Shown here: positions 1 through 8,860 of the stretch, one piece after another
Layout of the letters: each line of letters opens with the position of its first letter
Position numbering within the stretch: position 1 is the first letter of the stretch
Origin: Streptomyces griseochromogenes
GTDB lineage: Bacteria > Actinomycetota > Actinomycetes > Streptomycetales > Streptomycetaceae
Assembly (NCBI RefSeq): GCF_001542625.1
Contig: NZ_CP016279.1
Location: forward strand, 3,038,001 to 3,102,000
Length of the DNA stretch: 64,000 nucleotides
Reading direction: 5' to 3'
Program-made: the position numbers and the translations under genes
The notes under the pieces: model-generated
The model's database searches: none
Told to the model about the DNA's origin: nothing
What the model saw: the letters and a program-made list of their open reading frames with translations, nothing else

Positions 1-329
1 TGAGCAGGGGGGCGCTTCGGTTTCGTGTGCTGGCCGTCCGACGGCACGAGGCTGGGCGCGACAGGACATTCGCGCCGCCGGACGGAGACGGGGGACCTCT
101 GTGCCGAGGTCGTGGCTGGGGACCGCGGCGGATGCGACGGAGCCGGGAACCCTTTCCCTCTGGTCGAGAAGGGACTCGGATCCTTCACCACCGCACTGGC
201 TCGCACGCCGCCGCGGTCCTCGCCCTGCCCGCCGTACCGAGTGGTCACCCCTCATCCGGACCGCTCGGTTGCGGGTCGTTCGCGTCCGGGCCCGACCTCC
301 CCGTCGGATCCCGGACGCCGTCCGTGGCC
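1..329. other. Left-edge non-coding stretch
   Basis: I see no credible gene in the first 329 bases. The long open frames here are read-through shadows of the catalase gene on the opposite strand. The only structure is an imperfect stem-loop at 34-85: an outer 7-bp stem (34-40 with 79-85), a one-sided bulge and an inner 7-bp stem (55-61 with 70-76). It could terminate a gene lying left of the window, whose stop might be the TGA at bases 1-3, but that gene is not visible. Confidence 0.5.
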
Positions 330-1787
330 TCAGTCCTCGCGCAGGGCGCGGACCGCCTCCTCCACGCGCTTGCCGTAGTCCGGGTCGGCGGCGTGGAAGT
401 GGGCCAGGTTCTTCTCGATCACGTCGTCGCGGGAGACCTGCGAGAGGCCGCCGGCGATGTTCGCGACCAGACGCCGCTTCTCCTCCTCGGACATCAGCCG
501 GTACAGCTCGCCGGCCTGGAAGAAGGCGTCGTCCTTGGTGTGCAGCGGGGCCTCGTGGGTGCCCGTGTGGCCGGAGACCGCCAGCGGGGCCGACAGCGGG
601 CGGCCGGTCTCCACCGGGCCGTCGTACGAGTTCGGCTCGTAGTTCTTGGCGTGGCGGCCCTGGGCGTTGGACGCCATGAAGCCGTCGCGGCCGTAGTTCT
701 GCGCGGTCGTCGCCTTCGGGGCGTTCACGGCCAGCAGGGTGTGGTTGACGCCCAGGCGGTAGCGGTGCGCGTCCGCATAGGCGAACAGACGGCCCTGGAG
801 CATCTTGTCGGGGGAGGGGCCGATGCCCGGAACGAAGTTGTTCGGGGAGAACGCGGCCTGCTCGACCTCGGCGAAGACGTTGTCCGGGTTGCGGTCGAGG
901 ACCAGGCGGCCGACCCGCTGCAGCGGGTAGTCCTTGTGCGGCCACACCTTGGTGAGGTCGAACGGGTTGAAGCGGTAGTCCGCCGCCTCGGCCGCCGGCA
1001 TGATCTGGACGTACAGGGTCCAGGACGGGTGCACACCCCGCTCGATGGCCTGCAGCAGGTCCGTCTGGTGCGAGTTGGGGTCCTTGCCCGCCAGCTCGGC
1101 GCCCTGCTCCGCGGACAGACAGCGGATGCCCTGGTTCGTCTTGAAGTGGTACTTGACGAAGAAGGCCTCGCCCTGCGCGTTCGTCCACTGGTAGGTGTGC
1201 GAGCCGTAGCCGTTCATGTGGCGGTACGACGCCGGGATGCCGCGGTCGCCCATCAGCCAGGTCACCTGGTGCGTCGCCTCGGGGGCGTGCGCCCAGAAGT
1301 CCCAGACGTTGTCCGGCTCCTGCTTGCCGGTGAACGGGTCCCGCTTCTGCGAGTGGATGAAGTCGGGGAACTTGATCGGGTCCTTGATGAAGAACACCGG
1401 GGTGTTGTTGCCGACGAGGTCGTAGTTGCCCTCCTCGGTGTAGAACTTCACCGCGAAGCCGCGCGGGTCGCGGACCGCGTCCGCGCCGCCGAGGGAGTCG
1501 GCGACCGTGGAGAAGCGCAGGAACACCTCGGTGCGCTTGCCGATCGCGCTCAGGAAGTCGGCGTGGGTGAAGCCGGTGACGTCGTCCGTCACCTCGAAGT
1601 GGCCGTACGCGCCGGAGCCGCGGGCGTGCACCACACGCTCCGGGATCCGCTCGCGGTTGAAGCGCGCCAGCTTCTCCAGGAGGTGCTGGTCCTGGAGAAG
1701 CAGCGGGCCGCCGACGCCGGCCGAGGCTGAGTTCTGGTTGTCGGCGACCGGGGCGCCGGACTCTGTCGTGAGCACGCGCTTCGACAT
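330..1787 (-). CDS. katA: Monofunctional heme catalase (KatA type)
   Basis: Decomposes hydrogen peroxide to water and oxygen in the cytoplasm. The 485-residue length is that of small-subunit catalases. The N-terminal HARGSGA motif places the catalytic His at residue 54, the VGNN motif gives Asn127, and the proximal heme-ligand Tyr337 sits in RLFAYAD. The ATG at 1787 has a GGAAGG ribosome site just upstream. The gene lies next to glyoxylate genes, and its promoter carries the same operator as the uricase operon. I therefore infer that it removes the peroxide made by urate oxidase, rather than only serving general oxidative stress. No Fur/CatR-type regulator gene is adjacent. Confidence 0.96.
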   Translation of the reverse strand: MSKRVLTTESGAPVADNQNSASAGVGGPLLLQDQHLLEKLARFNRERIPERVVHARGSGAYGHFEVTDDVTGFTHADFLSAIGKRTEVFLRFSTVADSLGGADAVRDPRGFAVKFYTEEGNYDLVGNNTPVFFIKDPIKFPDFIHSQKRDPFTGKQEPDNVWDFWAHAPEATHQVTWLMGDRGIPASYRHMNGYGSHTYQWTNAQGEAFFVKYHFKTNQGIRCLSAEQGAELAGKDPNSHQTDLLQAIERGVHPSWTLYVQIMPAAEAADYRFNPFDLTKVWPHKDYPLQRVGRLVLDRNPDNVFAEVEQAAFSPNNFVPGIGPSPDKMLQGRLFAYADAHRYRLGVNHTLLAVNAPKATTAQNYGRDGFMASNAQGRHAKNYEPNSYDGPVETGRPLSAPLAVSGHTGTHEAPLHTKDDAFFQAGELYRLMSEEEKRRLVANIAGGLSQVSRDDVIEKNLAHFHAADPDYGKRVEEAVRALRED

Positions 1788-1843
1788 CGTGGACCTTCCG
1801 TGCGAGAGGGCAGCGGGAATCTTCGGAACGTTCGGAAAGAGAC

Positions 1844-1858
1844 TTCCGCTTTATGGAG
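1844..1858 (-). promoter_or_regulatory. TTCC-N7-GGAA-type box in katA leader
   Basis: TTCCGCTTTATGGAG on the plus strand, inside the predicted katA leader just downstream of the transcription start. It closely matches TTCTGCTTAATGGAA at 3817-3831 upstream of hyi. It belongs to the second recurrent repeat family of the window, whose architecture suits an IclR-type protein such as AllR (inference). Confidence 0.4.
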
Positions 1859-1872
1859 CTTCCGCTGGCGTG

Positions 1873-1912
1873 AGCCTAGATTTGGGTGAACGAGACGTCA
1901 ACAGTTTGTTGA
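1873..1912 (-). promoter_or_regulatory. katA promoter with operator over -35
   Basis: Read on the minus strand, TTGACG (1901-1896), a 17-bp spacer, then TAGGCT (1878-1873). This predicts a start near 1866 and a leader of about 80 nt. The inverted repeat TCAACA-AAC-TGTTGA (1898-1912) overlaps the -35 hexamer. The same repeat, in the same register, is found at the uraD promoter and, with two changes, at the malate synthase promoter. Its position suggests repression. Confidence 0.55.
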
Positions 1913-1994
1913 ACTTGATTCCGGGCCGCGGTGACGCCTGGGCGCGACAGGACAGATGTCAGCGGCACCGCGGCCCGGAAGTCTCGGGTGGCCG

Positions 1995-2888
1995 TCAGAC
2001 CTGGGCGCCGGACAGGCGCTCCACGGCGCGCAGCAGCGCCGAGTGGTCGAGGCCTCCGTCGCCCTGGGCGCGCAGCGAGGCGACCAGCTGGGCGACCACG
2101 GCGCCGACCGGCAGTGCGGCGCCGACATTGCGGGCGGCGTCGGTGACGATGCCCATGTCCTTGTGGTGCAGGTCGATGCGGAAGCCCGGCTTGAAGTCGC
2201 GGTTGAGGAAGTTGTCCTTCTTGCGCGTCAGCACGGTCGAGCCGGCCAGGCCTCCGTTGAGGACGTCGAGCGCGGCCGCCAGGTCCACGCCCGACTTCTC
2301 CAGGAAGACCACGGCCTCGGCGCAGGCCTGGATGTTCACGGCCACGATCAGCTGGTTGGCCGCCTTCACGGTCTGGCCGGAGCCGTGCGGGCCGCACAGC
2401 ACGATGGTCTTGCCGAGCGCCTCGAAGATCGGCTTGGCGGTGTCGAAGTCGGCCTGCTCGCCGCCGACCATGATCGACAGTACGGCCTCGACGGCGCCGG
2501 CCTCACCGCCGGAGACGGGGGCGTCGAGGACACGGATGCCCTTGCCCTGGGCCGCCTTCGCCAGGTCCACGGAGGTCTGCGGGGTGATCGAGGACATGTC
2601 GATCAGCAGGGCGCCCTGCCTGGCGTTCTCCAGGATGCCGTCGGGGCCGTAGGAGATGGCCTCGACGTGCGGGGAGGCGGGCACCATGGTGATGATCACG
2701 TCGGCGTCGCGCACGGCGTCGGCGATCGAGCCGGCCGCGGTGCCTCCGGCGGCGGTCAGGCGGTCCAGCTTGTCCTGCTCCAGGGTGAAGCCGGTGACCT
2801 GGTAACCCGCCTTGATCAGGTTCTCGGACATGGGGGAGCCCATGATGCCGAGGCCGATCCACGCGATCTTGGGAAGGTTGCTGCTCAT
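1995..2888 (-). CDS. glxR: 2-hydroxy-3-oxopropionate (tartronate semialdehyde) reductase
   Basis: Reduces tartronate semialdehyde to glycerate with NAD(P)H, the step that carries carbon from glyoxylate into glycolysis. The protein has 297 residues. The Rossmann GLGIMG motif is at 12-17, the substrate-loop DAPVSGG at 122-128, and the catalytic Lys is about residue 175 in GQTVKAANQ. These are hallmarks of the 3-hydroxyisobutyrate dehydrogenase family. The ATG at 2888 is preferred to an upstream in-frame start because it follows GAGAGAGG and sits 43 nt after the hyi stop, consistent with a hyi-glxR operon. Glyoxylate carboligase, the preceding enzyme, is not in this window. Confidence 0.92.
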   Translation of the reverse strand: MSSNLPKIAWIGLGIMGSPMSENLIKAGYQVTGFTLEQDKLDRLTAAGGTAAGSIADAVRDADVIITMVPASPHVEAISYGPDGILENARQGALLIDMSSITPQTSVDLAKAAQGKGIRVLDAPVSGGEAGAVEAVLSIMVGGEQADFDTAKPIFEALGKTIVLCGPHGSGQTVKAANQLIVAVNIQACAEAVVFLEKSGVDLAAALDVLNGGLAGSTVLTRKKDNFLNRDFKPGFRIDLHHKDMGIVTDAARNVGAALPVGAVVAQLVASLRAQGDGGLDHSALLRAVERLSGAQV

Positions 2889-2931
2889 GATTGGGGGTGC
2901 CTCTCTCAACTGCCTTGCAAAGTCAGGGGGT

Positions 2932-3771
2932 TCAGCGCGCGGCACGCGCTTCGCGCGGGAGCCACTCGAAGGACTCGGCGCTCGGGCGGTCGCCGGCCTT
3001 GTACTCCAGGCCCACCCAGCCGTCGTAACCGGCCTTCTTCAGCTGGTCGAGCAGCTCCTGAAGCGGGAGCGCGCCCGTGCCGGGGGCGCCGCGGCCGGGG
3101 TTGTCGGCGATCTGCACGTGCCCGGTCTTCGCCGCGTACCGCTCGATCACCGAAGGCAGGTCCTCGCCGTTCATGGACAGGTGGTACAGGTCCATCAGGA
3201 ACTTCGCGTTCCCGAGGCCCGTCGCCTCGTTGACCTTGTCCACGATCTCGATCGCCTTGGGCGCGCTCACGATCGGGCACTTCGGCGACTCGGGCTGGTT
3301 GAGGGCCTCGATCAGCAGGGTCCCGCCGATCCGGTCGACGGCCCGGGCCGCGAGGGTCAGGTTCTCCAGGGCGAGCGCGTCCTGCTCGGCCGGATCCACG
3401 CCGTCGACGCGGTTGCCGTACAGGGCGTTGAAGGCGGTGCAGCCGACGGACTCGGCGAAGGTGACGGCCACGTCGATGTTGGCGCGGAACTTCTCCGACT
3501 CCTCGCCCGGGATCGACAGGGCTCCGCGGTCCGGGCCCGGCAGCTGTCCGGCGTAGAAGTTCAGGCCCGTGAGCTGGACGCCGGCGTCCTCGATCGCCTT
3601 CTTCAGGGCGTCGAGCTCGGACTGCTCGGGGGTGGGGGCGTCGACCCAGGGCCACCACAGCTCGACCGCGGTGAAGCCCGCCGCGGCGGCGGCCGCGGGG
3701 CGCTCCAGGAGCGGGAGTTCCGTGAAGAGGATCGACAGGTTGACGTTGAAGCGCTGGTCTGCGAATCCCAC
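2932..3771 (-). CDS. hyi: Hydroxypyruvate isomerase family protein
   Basis: Interconverts hydroxypyruvate and tartronate semialdehyde beside the glyoxylate-to-glycerate route. The 279-residue protein is a TIM barrel of the xylose-isomerase-like superfamily, starting with FNVNLSILFTELPLLERP. Metal-site-type acidic and His residues occur in LIEALNQ and MDLYHLSMNGED. The GTG at 3771 is preceded by AAGGGAG. It is first gene of a two-gene operon with glxR. Two inverted repeats of the glyoxylate-gene type lie 25-60 bp upstream of the start codon, so regulation by AllR is likely (inference). Confidence 0.9.
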   Translation of the reverse strand: MGFADQRFNVNLSILFTELPLLERPAAAAAAGFTAVELWWPWVDAPTPEQSELDALKKAIEDAGVQLTGLNFYAGQLPGPDRGALSIPGEESEKFRANIDVAVTFAESVGCTAFNALYGNRVDGVDPAEQDALALENLTLAARAVDRIGGTLLIEALNQPESPKCPIVSAPKAIEIVDKVNEATGLGNAKFLMDLYHLSMNGEDLPSVIERYAAKTGHVQIADNPGRGAPGTGALPLQELLDQLKKAGYDGWVGLEYKAGDRPSAESFEWLPREARAAR

Positions 3772-3795
3772 TGGGGCGGCGCTCCCTTCCTTGAA

Positions 3796-3810
3796 TTCCG
3801 TATAGCGGAA
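3796..3810 (-). promoter_or_regulatory. TTCC-N7-GGAA-type box upstream of hyi (proximal)
   Basis: TTCCGTATAGCGGAA has perfect 5-bp arms around a 5-bp spacer, 25 bp upstream of the hyi start. On the minus strand it covers a possible -10 element (TATACG), a position suited to repression. It is the most symmetrical member of this repeat family in the window. Confidence 0.5.
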
Positions 3811-3816
3811 ACTTGT

Positions 3817-3831
3817 TTCTGCTTAATGGAA
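3817..3831 (-). promoter_or_regulatory. TTCC-N7-GGAA-type box upstream of hyi (distal)
   Basis: TTCTGCTTAATGGAA, centred 21 bp (two helical turns) from the proximal box, so two dimers could bind the same DNA face. It differs from the katA box TTCCGCTTTATGGAG at three of 15 positions. Confidence 0.45.
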
Positions 3832-3875
3832 GACTGCCTGTGAGGGGGCGGGGCTGTCAAGAGATCCCACGAAAA

Positions 3876-3906
3876 AGTGCCCCCGCGCGTACTGCGCGGG
3901 GGCACT
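3876..3906 (-). terminator. Rho-independent terminator of mce operon
   Basis: A perfect 13-bp stem (3876-3888 with 3894-3906) with a 5-nt loop. On the minus strand it is followed by TTTTT (3876-3872 region). It lies 13 bp beyond the stop of the last mce gene and insulates the operon from hyi-glxR downstream. Confidence 0.85.
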
Positions 3907-3919
3907 GACGCAGGCCTGG

Positions 3920-4687
3920 TCAGAGGGCGTCGACGCCGCTCACCTTCCAGCCGCCGGAGGTGCGGGTGAGCGTCATGCGCACCCGGTTCAGGTCCAGACG
4001 GGGCTCCGGGACCTGTGTGCTCACGGTGACCTGGTCGACGAAGAGCAGGACGACGGCCTTGTCCGGCGTGGCCGACACGACGGAGACCGCCGGGGCGCCG
4101 CCGTCGGCGGGTGTGGCCACGGTCGCCTTCACCGTGCCGTGGTACTTCGTCGCGGTCGGCGCGACCACCGTCTTCGTGGTCCTGTCGTACTCGTCGCGGA
4201 AGTGCCCGGTCAGCAGGGCGCGGGCCCGGGTGAAGTCACGGTCCAGGTGCCGGTAGTCGTACGAGAGCACGACCGGCGCGGCTTTCCGAACGGCCGCGAG
4301 GGCCGCGCCCCGGGCCTCCTCCGCCTGCCGCCCCTCCCGGTACTGCCACCCGAGGACGGCGGCCACGGCCAGGACCGCCATGAGGACGACGCCCAGCACC
4401 GCGGTGAACACGCCCCGCCCGGCCGTGCGCGGGGGCGCGCTCGCGTCCGCCTCCTCCTCGGGCGACTCGCGCGACTCGGGCGACCCGGGCTCCGGCGGGT
4501 CCTCCCAGCCGCCCGCCGGGGGCTCGACGAGCAGGGTGCGTCCGGGGGGAGCCTCCTCTTCCGGGCGGGCGCCGTGCTCAGGGTGCTCCAGCCGCCCGGC
4601 GCGCTTGGCTGCCGCGCGGGCGGCCGCTGTCATGCTGCGGCGGGCCGGGGAGCCGGTGCCGCGGGTGCGGGAGGTCGGGTTCGCCAC
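3920..4687 (-). CDS. Mce-associated membrane protein (second copy)
   Basis: A 255-residue protein with a long charged cytoplasmic N-terminus (about 1-90, rich in Arg, Glu and Pro), one membrane segment near 92-115 (VFTAVLGVVLMAVLAVAAVLG), and an extracytoplasmic domain of about 140 residues. The domain contains SYDYRHLDRDFTRARALLTGHFRDEY, resembling SLDYRHYDRDGRT in the neighbouring protein, so the two are paralogues. Proteins of this type are encoded at the end of actinobacterial mce operons and are thought to stabilise or assist the Mce complex. The start is a GTG after GGAGAGA, 36 nt behind the preceding gene. It is last in the operon. Confidence 0.85.
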   Translation of the reverse strand: MANPTSRTRGTGSPARRSMTAAARAAAKRAGRLEHPEHGARPEEEAPPGRTLLVEPPAGGWEDPPEPGSPESRESPEEEADASAPPRTAGRGVFTAVLGVVLMAVLAVAAVLGWQYREGRQAEEARGAALAAVRKAAPVVLSYDYRHLDRDFTRARALLTGHFRDEYDRTTKTVVAPTATKYHGTVKATVATPADGGAPAVSVVSATPDKAVVLLFVDQVTVSTQVPEPRLDLNRVRMTLTRTSGGWKVSGVDAL

Positions 4688-4723
4688 GGTGTCTCTCCTT
4701 ACTGGTGGGGGCAGTCCGGTGGG

Positions 4724-5212
4724 TCAGCCCACGAACGCGAGGTCGGAGGTCAGCCAGCGGCCGGCCACGCGCACGAGGTCGAGCTGCAGCCGGTAGGTGC
4801 GCGCCTGGCCCTCGGGGGCGGCGGTGTTGGTCACCTTGCTGTCGGCCACGACCAGGACCCGGGCCGAACGCTCGTCGGACCGCACGATGCCCGCTTCCAG
4901 GACCTGCCCCTCGGACACCGACTTGTTCTGCGCGACGAGCTTCGTCAGCTGCTCGGTCTGCGCGGCGAACTGCTTCTTGAAGTCGCCGGTGGCGCCCTTC
5001 AGCACGGTGCGGCCGTCCCGGTCGTAGTGCCGGTAGTCGAGCGAGGTGAAGTTCAGCGCCGACTGGCGGGCCGCCGCCAGGATGTCCTGACGGCGCTGCT
5101 CCGCCCCGTGCCGGCCGGACAGCTGCAGGCCCAGCCAGACACACAGCGCGGTCGTCAGTACGGTCGCGGCGACGAGCCCCGCCGACAGCAGCCTCACCCG
5201 TCCCTCTCTCAT
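4724..5212 (-). CDS. Mce-associated membrane protein (first copy)
   Basis: A 162-residue single-pass protein: short N-terminus, membrane segment about 8-28 (LLSAGLVAATVLTTALCVWLG), then a nuclear-transport-factor-2-like extracytoplasmic domain with LNFTSLDYRHYDRD. I chose the ATG at 5212 because it overlaps the stop of the upstream Mce gene in an ATGA, as at most other junctions of this operon. An upstream ATG at 5236 would add eight residues. It probably acts with the Mce proteins at the cell envelope. The function of the family is inferred from gene context rather than known chemistry. Confidence 0.85.
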   Translation of the reverse strand: MREGRVRLLSAGLVAATVLTTALCVWLGLQLSGRHGAEQRRQDILAAARQSALNFTSLDYRHYDRDGRTVLKGATGDFKKQFAAQTEQLTKLVAQNKSVSEGQVLEAGIVRSDERSARVLVVADSKVTNTAAPEGQARTYRLQLDLVRVAGRWLTSDLAFVG

Positions 5213-6483
5213 GCCATCGGTCCCACGAGCAGCCATTGCCACGACTCCTTTCCGAACACGGTCTGTTCGCCGCCCGTCGAGCCGATCTCGACGGGCGTGC
5301 CGTCCGGGCCGGTCACGGTGCCGGTCTCCGGGTCGTACGGGGCCACGAACGCGGCCTGGTTCGCGCCGGCCGGACCGGTCGTCGCGCCGGGGGCGTTCTG
5401 TGCGCCCCGCACCGAGGTCTTGCTCCCGCGCGGTGCGGTACAGCGCGCGTGGGTGTTCGCCGGGCGGGTGCCGGTGTCGGCGGGGTCGCGGCGCTGGGTG
5501 CCGTAGCCCTGGGTGCACGCGGGCGGATCGCCGGCGTTCACGGTCAGCCCGAAGTGGGTGGTGCCGTCGCCGGGGATCACCGTGTAGCTGCCCGCGACCG
5601 TGATCGGGAGGGTGACCAGGGCCTGCTCGACGCCGGGCAGCCGGGCCACGGTGACCTGGCCGCCGCTGATGAGGTTGGCCAGCAGGGCGGGCACGTGCGG
5701 CCGTGTGGACTTCAGCAGGGAATCGACCTCCTGCGTCGCGGGCACCGTAGTGCCGATCAGCCGGCGCAGATCGCCGTCGCTCGACTTCAGCTGCTCGGTG
5801 AGCCCGGCCAGGTCGCGGGAGAACGACTTGATCGCCGAGCCCTGGTCCGCCTGTGTCCGGAGCACCTTCCGCGAGTCCTCGATCAGCGAGGTCGTCTCCG
5901 GGAGCGAGTCGGACGCCGACTCCACCAGCGCGTTGCCGGAGTCCACCAGGCGGCTCAGGTTCGGTCCGGTGCCGGCGAAAGCCTTGCCCAGCTCGTCGAC
6001 GGTCACGCGCAGATCGCCCTTGCCGACCGAGTTGACCAGCCGGTCGAGGCTGAGGACCAGGTCGGTGACCGGCAGTGGGGTCCGGGTGCGGTTGCGCGGG
6101 ATGGGGCTGCCGTCGAGGAGGTACGGTCCGCCCGACCGCCGCGGCTGGAGGTCGACGTACTGCTCGCCGACCGCCGAACGGTCGGCGATCACCGCGAGCG
6201 TGTCGGCCGGGATCCTCGGGGCACCGTCCTCGATCTTCAGGGCCACCGAGATCCCGGACCCGGTCAGTCGGAGATCGCCCACGCGGCCCACCGGCACACC
6301 CCGGTAGGTGACCTCGGCGCCGGGGAAGACGCCCCCGGACTCGGCGAAGTCGGCGCGCACGGTGTAACCGCGGTGCAGGACGTCGTCCACCAGGCCCGTG
6401 TACCGGGCACCGACGTACGACACCCCGAGGGCGGTGACGGTCGCGAAGGCGAGCAACTGGGCCCTGACCGTACGTGTGATCAC
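5209..6483 (-). CDS. mceF: MCE-family substrate-shuttle protein (sixth, MceF position)
   Basis: One of six Mce subunits that form the extracytoplasmic lipid conduit of the transporter. It has 424 residues starting at a GTG that overlaps the previous stop as GTGA. An N-terminal membrane anchor (about 5-25) is followed by an MCE/MlaD domain with FAESGGVFPGAEVTYRGVPVGRVGDLRL near 40-65. A long helical segment follows, then a low-complexity tail with Cys residues. Streptomyces mce operons import lipids or sterols by homology to mycobacterial Mce. The actual substrate cannot be read from sequence. Confidence 0.9.
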   Translation of the reverse strand: MITRTVRAQLLAFATVTALGVSYVGARYTGLVDDVLHRGYTVRADFAESGGVFPGAEVTYRGVPVGRVGDLRLTGSGISVALKIEDGAPRIPADTLAVIADRSAVGEQYVDLQPRRSGGPYLLDGSPIPRNRTRTPLPVTDLVLSLDRLVNSVGKGDLRVTVDELGKAFAGTGPNLSRLVDSGNALVESASDSLPETTSLIEDSRKVLRTQADQGSAIKSFSRDLAGLTEQLKSSDGDLRRLIGTTVPATQEVDSLLKSTRPHVPALLANLISGGQVTVARLPGVEQALVTLPITVAGSYTVIPGDGTTHFGLTVNAGDPPACTQGYGTQRRDPADTGTRPANTHARCTAPRGSKTSVRGAQNAPGATTGPAGANQAAFVAPYDPETGTVTGPDGTPVEIGSTGGEQTVFGKESWQWLLVGPMA

Positions 6484-7754
6484 GGCAGTATCCCCTTCAG
6501 CATCAGCTCGGCGAGGCCGAGGTCGACCCCGGGCGGGAGGCGGCGTGAGCCGTCGCCGGCGCCGTAGGCGGCGGTGCACACCGGTGGACACAGCAGGGTG
6601 CTGCCGTCGGAAGGCTTCGAGGGCACGGCCGGCACGGACGGGGTGTCGGGCAGGGACGGGGTGTCCGGCAGGGACGGGAGGGGGGTGGGAGCGGGGACGC
6701 GGGGCAGGCTCGGGGGCCCTGGCTCCGGGGACTTCCCGCCCTTGCCCGGTGTGCCGTCGACGTTGCCGTAGAGGCCCGCCAGATCGAGGTCGGCGGTGAT
6801 CTTCAGGTTGACGTAGTCGCCCTTGACGGCGTCGGCGGCGTTGCGCGGGAAGGGGTAAGTGGTGAGGATCTCAAGGGAGTCGGGCAGGTCGTCGCCTGCC
6901 TTGTTCAGCTGCTGAAGGACGGGCCGCAGCTCCTTGAGATCGGCGACGGTGTCGTCCCGGGAAGCGTTGACCACCCTGGTGCCGGTTCTGCCGAGCCTGG
7001 ACAGGCCGGTGAGCATCTTCGTCAGGTCCCGGCGCTGGTCGGCGAGAGCCTTCAGGGCGGGCGGCATGGTGTCGACGGCCTGGGCGATGGTCCTCTTCTC
7101 CTTCCGCAGCCGCTTGGCCAGCCGGTCCACGCCCTTGAGCGCGCGCACGATCTCCGCCCGCTGGTCGTCGAGGCCGCCGAGGAACGTGTCGAGTTGCCTC
7201 AGCAGCGACCTGACCCGGTCCTCGCGGCCGTTCATGGCCTTGTTCAGCTCGACGGTGATGGTCTTCAGCTGGGCCACACCGCCGCCGTTGAGCAGTGCGG
7301 ACAGGGCCGACAGCACTTCCTCGACCTCCGGGTTGCGGCCGCTGCGGGAGAGGGGGATGCGGTCGCCGTCGCGCAGCCGTCCGACGGGCCGGGTGCCGGC
7401 CGGCGCGGACAGCGCCACGTACTTCTCGCCGAGCATGCTGGTCTGCCTGAGGTCGGCGACCGCGTTGCCGGGCAGCTTCACCGAGTCGGCGATCCGCAGC
7501 CGCAGGCGCGCGTGCCAGCCGTCCAGCGCCACCTTCTCGACCGTGCCCACGGTGACGTCGTCGACCTTGACCGCCGACTGCGGCACCAGGTCCAGGACGT
7601 CCCGGAAGTCGACGGTGACGTGGTAGGCGTGGCCGTCCGAGGCGGCGCCGCCGGGGAGCGGGACGTCGTACCAGCCGTTGAACTCGCAGCCGGTCAGCAG
7701 CAGCGAGCCGACCGCCGTCCAGGCGGCCACCCGCCCCGTGCGCAGCCCGCTCAT
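6480..7754 (-). CDS. mceE: MCE-family lipoprotein (fifth, MceE position)
   Basis: 424 residues with a type II signal peptide. The lipobox LLTGC places the lipidated Cys near residue 23, the feature that distinguishes the fifth Mce protein (LprK-type) from its siblings. The MCE domain follows (VDFRDVLDLVPQSAVKVDDVTVGTVEKV), then a predicted coiled-coil region and a Pro-rich tail with short LPDTPS repeats encoded by an 18-bp tandem repeat near 6639-6675. Start and stop overlap both neighbours by 4 bp. Lipidation should anchor this subunit in the outer leaflet of the membrane. Confidence 0.92.
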   Translation of the reverse strand: MSGLRTGRVAAWTAVGSLLLTGCEFNGWYDVPLPGGAASDGHAYHVTVDFRDVLDLVPQSAVKVDDVTVGTVEKVALDGWHARLRLRIADSVKLPGNAVADLRQTSMLGEKYVALSAPAGTRPVGRLRDGDRIPLSRSGRNPEVEEVLSALSALLNGGGVAQLKTITVELNKAMNGREDRVRSLLRQLDTFLGGLDDQRAEIVRALKGVDRLAKRLRKEKRTIAQAVDTMPPALKALADQRRDLTKMLTGLSRLGRTGTRVVNASRDDTVADLKELRPVLQQLNKAGDDLPDSLEILTTYPFPRNAADAVKGDYVNLKITADLDLAGLYGNVDGTPGKGGKSPEPGPPSLPRVPAPTPLPSLPDTPSLPDTPSVPAVPSKPSDGSTLLCPPVCTAAYGAGDGSRRLPPGVDLGLAELMLKGILP

Positions 7755-8860
7755 GCCCGTGCCCCCAGGATTCCACCGAGGGTCTTGTCGACCGTGCCCG
7801 TTCCCGCCGGGGCCGATGGCACCTCGGGCAGGGAGCCGAAGAGCTTCTTCAGCCCGGCGCAGTTGTCGTGGTCCTCCCCGGTCGTCCTCAGGAGCGAGCA
7901 GAGCAGGGACGCCGGGTCCTGGGAGGTCTGCGCGTTGTTGCGGGTGTCGAGGGTGCCGGCGGCCGGGTTGTAGGCGTTCTGCAGGTTCGACAGGCCCGTC
8001 GGGGCGACGCTCAACAGCTCCTCCAGTGCGGCCCGTTGGCTGACGAGCACCTTGGTGACCTTGGCCAGACCCTTGACGTCCGAGGTCAGCGCCTTCTTGT
8101 TGCCCTTCACGAAGCCGGACACGTCACCGAGCGCGGCGGCCAGGTACTTCAGCGCGGCCGCGAGATCCTTGCGCTCCCCGGCGAGCTGTGCGGCCACGCC
8201 GGCGAGGTCGGTGTCGAACGACCGCACGCTCTGGTCGTCCGCCGCCAGCGCGGCCGTGAACACCTGAAGGTTCCGCACGGTCCCGAACAGGTTGCCGCGC
8301 CCGTCGGACAGCGTGGTCACCGCCTGGGAGAGGTCCTCGACCGTCCGGTTGAGGTTCTCGCCCTGTCCCTTGAGGTTGTCCGCGCTCACCCCGAGCAGCC
8401 GGGACAGTGAGCCCTTCTTGCCGGCGCCGTTCGGGCCGAGTGCCTCGGCGGTCGTGTGCAGGCTGTCGAAGATCCGGTCCAGCTCGACGGGGACGGCCGT
8501 ACGGGACTCGGGGATGACGTCGCCGTCCCGCAGGACCGCGCCCTTGCGGTACGCCGGCAGCAGCTGTACGTAACGGTCGCTGACCACCGAGGAGTTGACG
8601 ATGGCCGCCTGCGCGTCCGCGGGGACCTTGCGGCCCTGGTCGTACTCCAGCTCCACCCGTACCCGGCCGCCTTCCGGTGTGATCTTCCTGACCTCGCCGA
8701 TGCGGACGCCGAGGACGCGGACGTCCGAGCCGGGGTAGATGCCGACGGTGCGCGGGAAGTACGCGGTGACCCGCACGGTGCCGGAGTGCGGCCACAGGAC
8801 CACCGCGAGCGCCACGAGGACGGCCAGCGCGGTGCACAGGGCCAGGAGTCTGCGGGTCAT
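7751..8860 (-). CDS. mceD: MCE-family protein (fourth, MceD position)
   Basis: 369 residues from the ATG at 8860 (ATGA overlap with the preceding gene). A hydrophobic anchor at about 5-22 (LLALCTALAVLVALAVVLWP) precedes the MCE domain with YFPRTVGIYPGSDVRVLGVRIGEVRKI. The remainder is a long helical tail typical of Mce subunits that pack into a needle-like tunnel. A longer in-frame opening upstream is only read-through of the neighbouring gene's other strand context and is not used. Confidence 0.9.
   Translation of the reverse strand: MTRRLLALCTALAVLVALAVVLWPHSGTVRVTAYFPRTVGIYPGSDVRVLGVRIGEVRKITPEGGRVRVELEYDQGRKVPADAQAAIVNSSVVSDRYVQLLPAYRKGAVLRDGDVIPESRTAVPVELDRIFDSLHTTAEALGPNGAGKKGSLSRLLGVSADNLKGQGENLNRTVEDLSQAVTTLSDGRGNLFGTVRNLQVFTAALAADDQSVRSFDTDLAGVAAQLAGERKDLAAALKYLAAALGDVSGFVKGNKKALTSDVKGLAKVTKVLVSQRAALEELLSVAPTGLSNLQNAYNPAAGTLDTRNNAQTSQDPASLLCSLLRTTGEDHDNCAGLKKLFGSLPEVPSAPAGTGTVDKTLGGILGARA

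Noticed and set aside
27..1730. A 567-codon plus-strand open frame
   Set aside because: Complement of the catalase gene, which has clear catalytic motifs on the minus strand.
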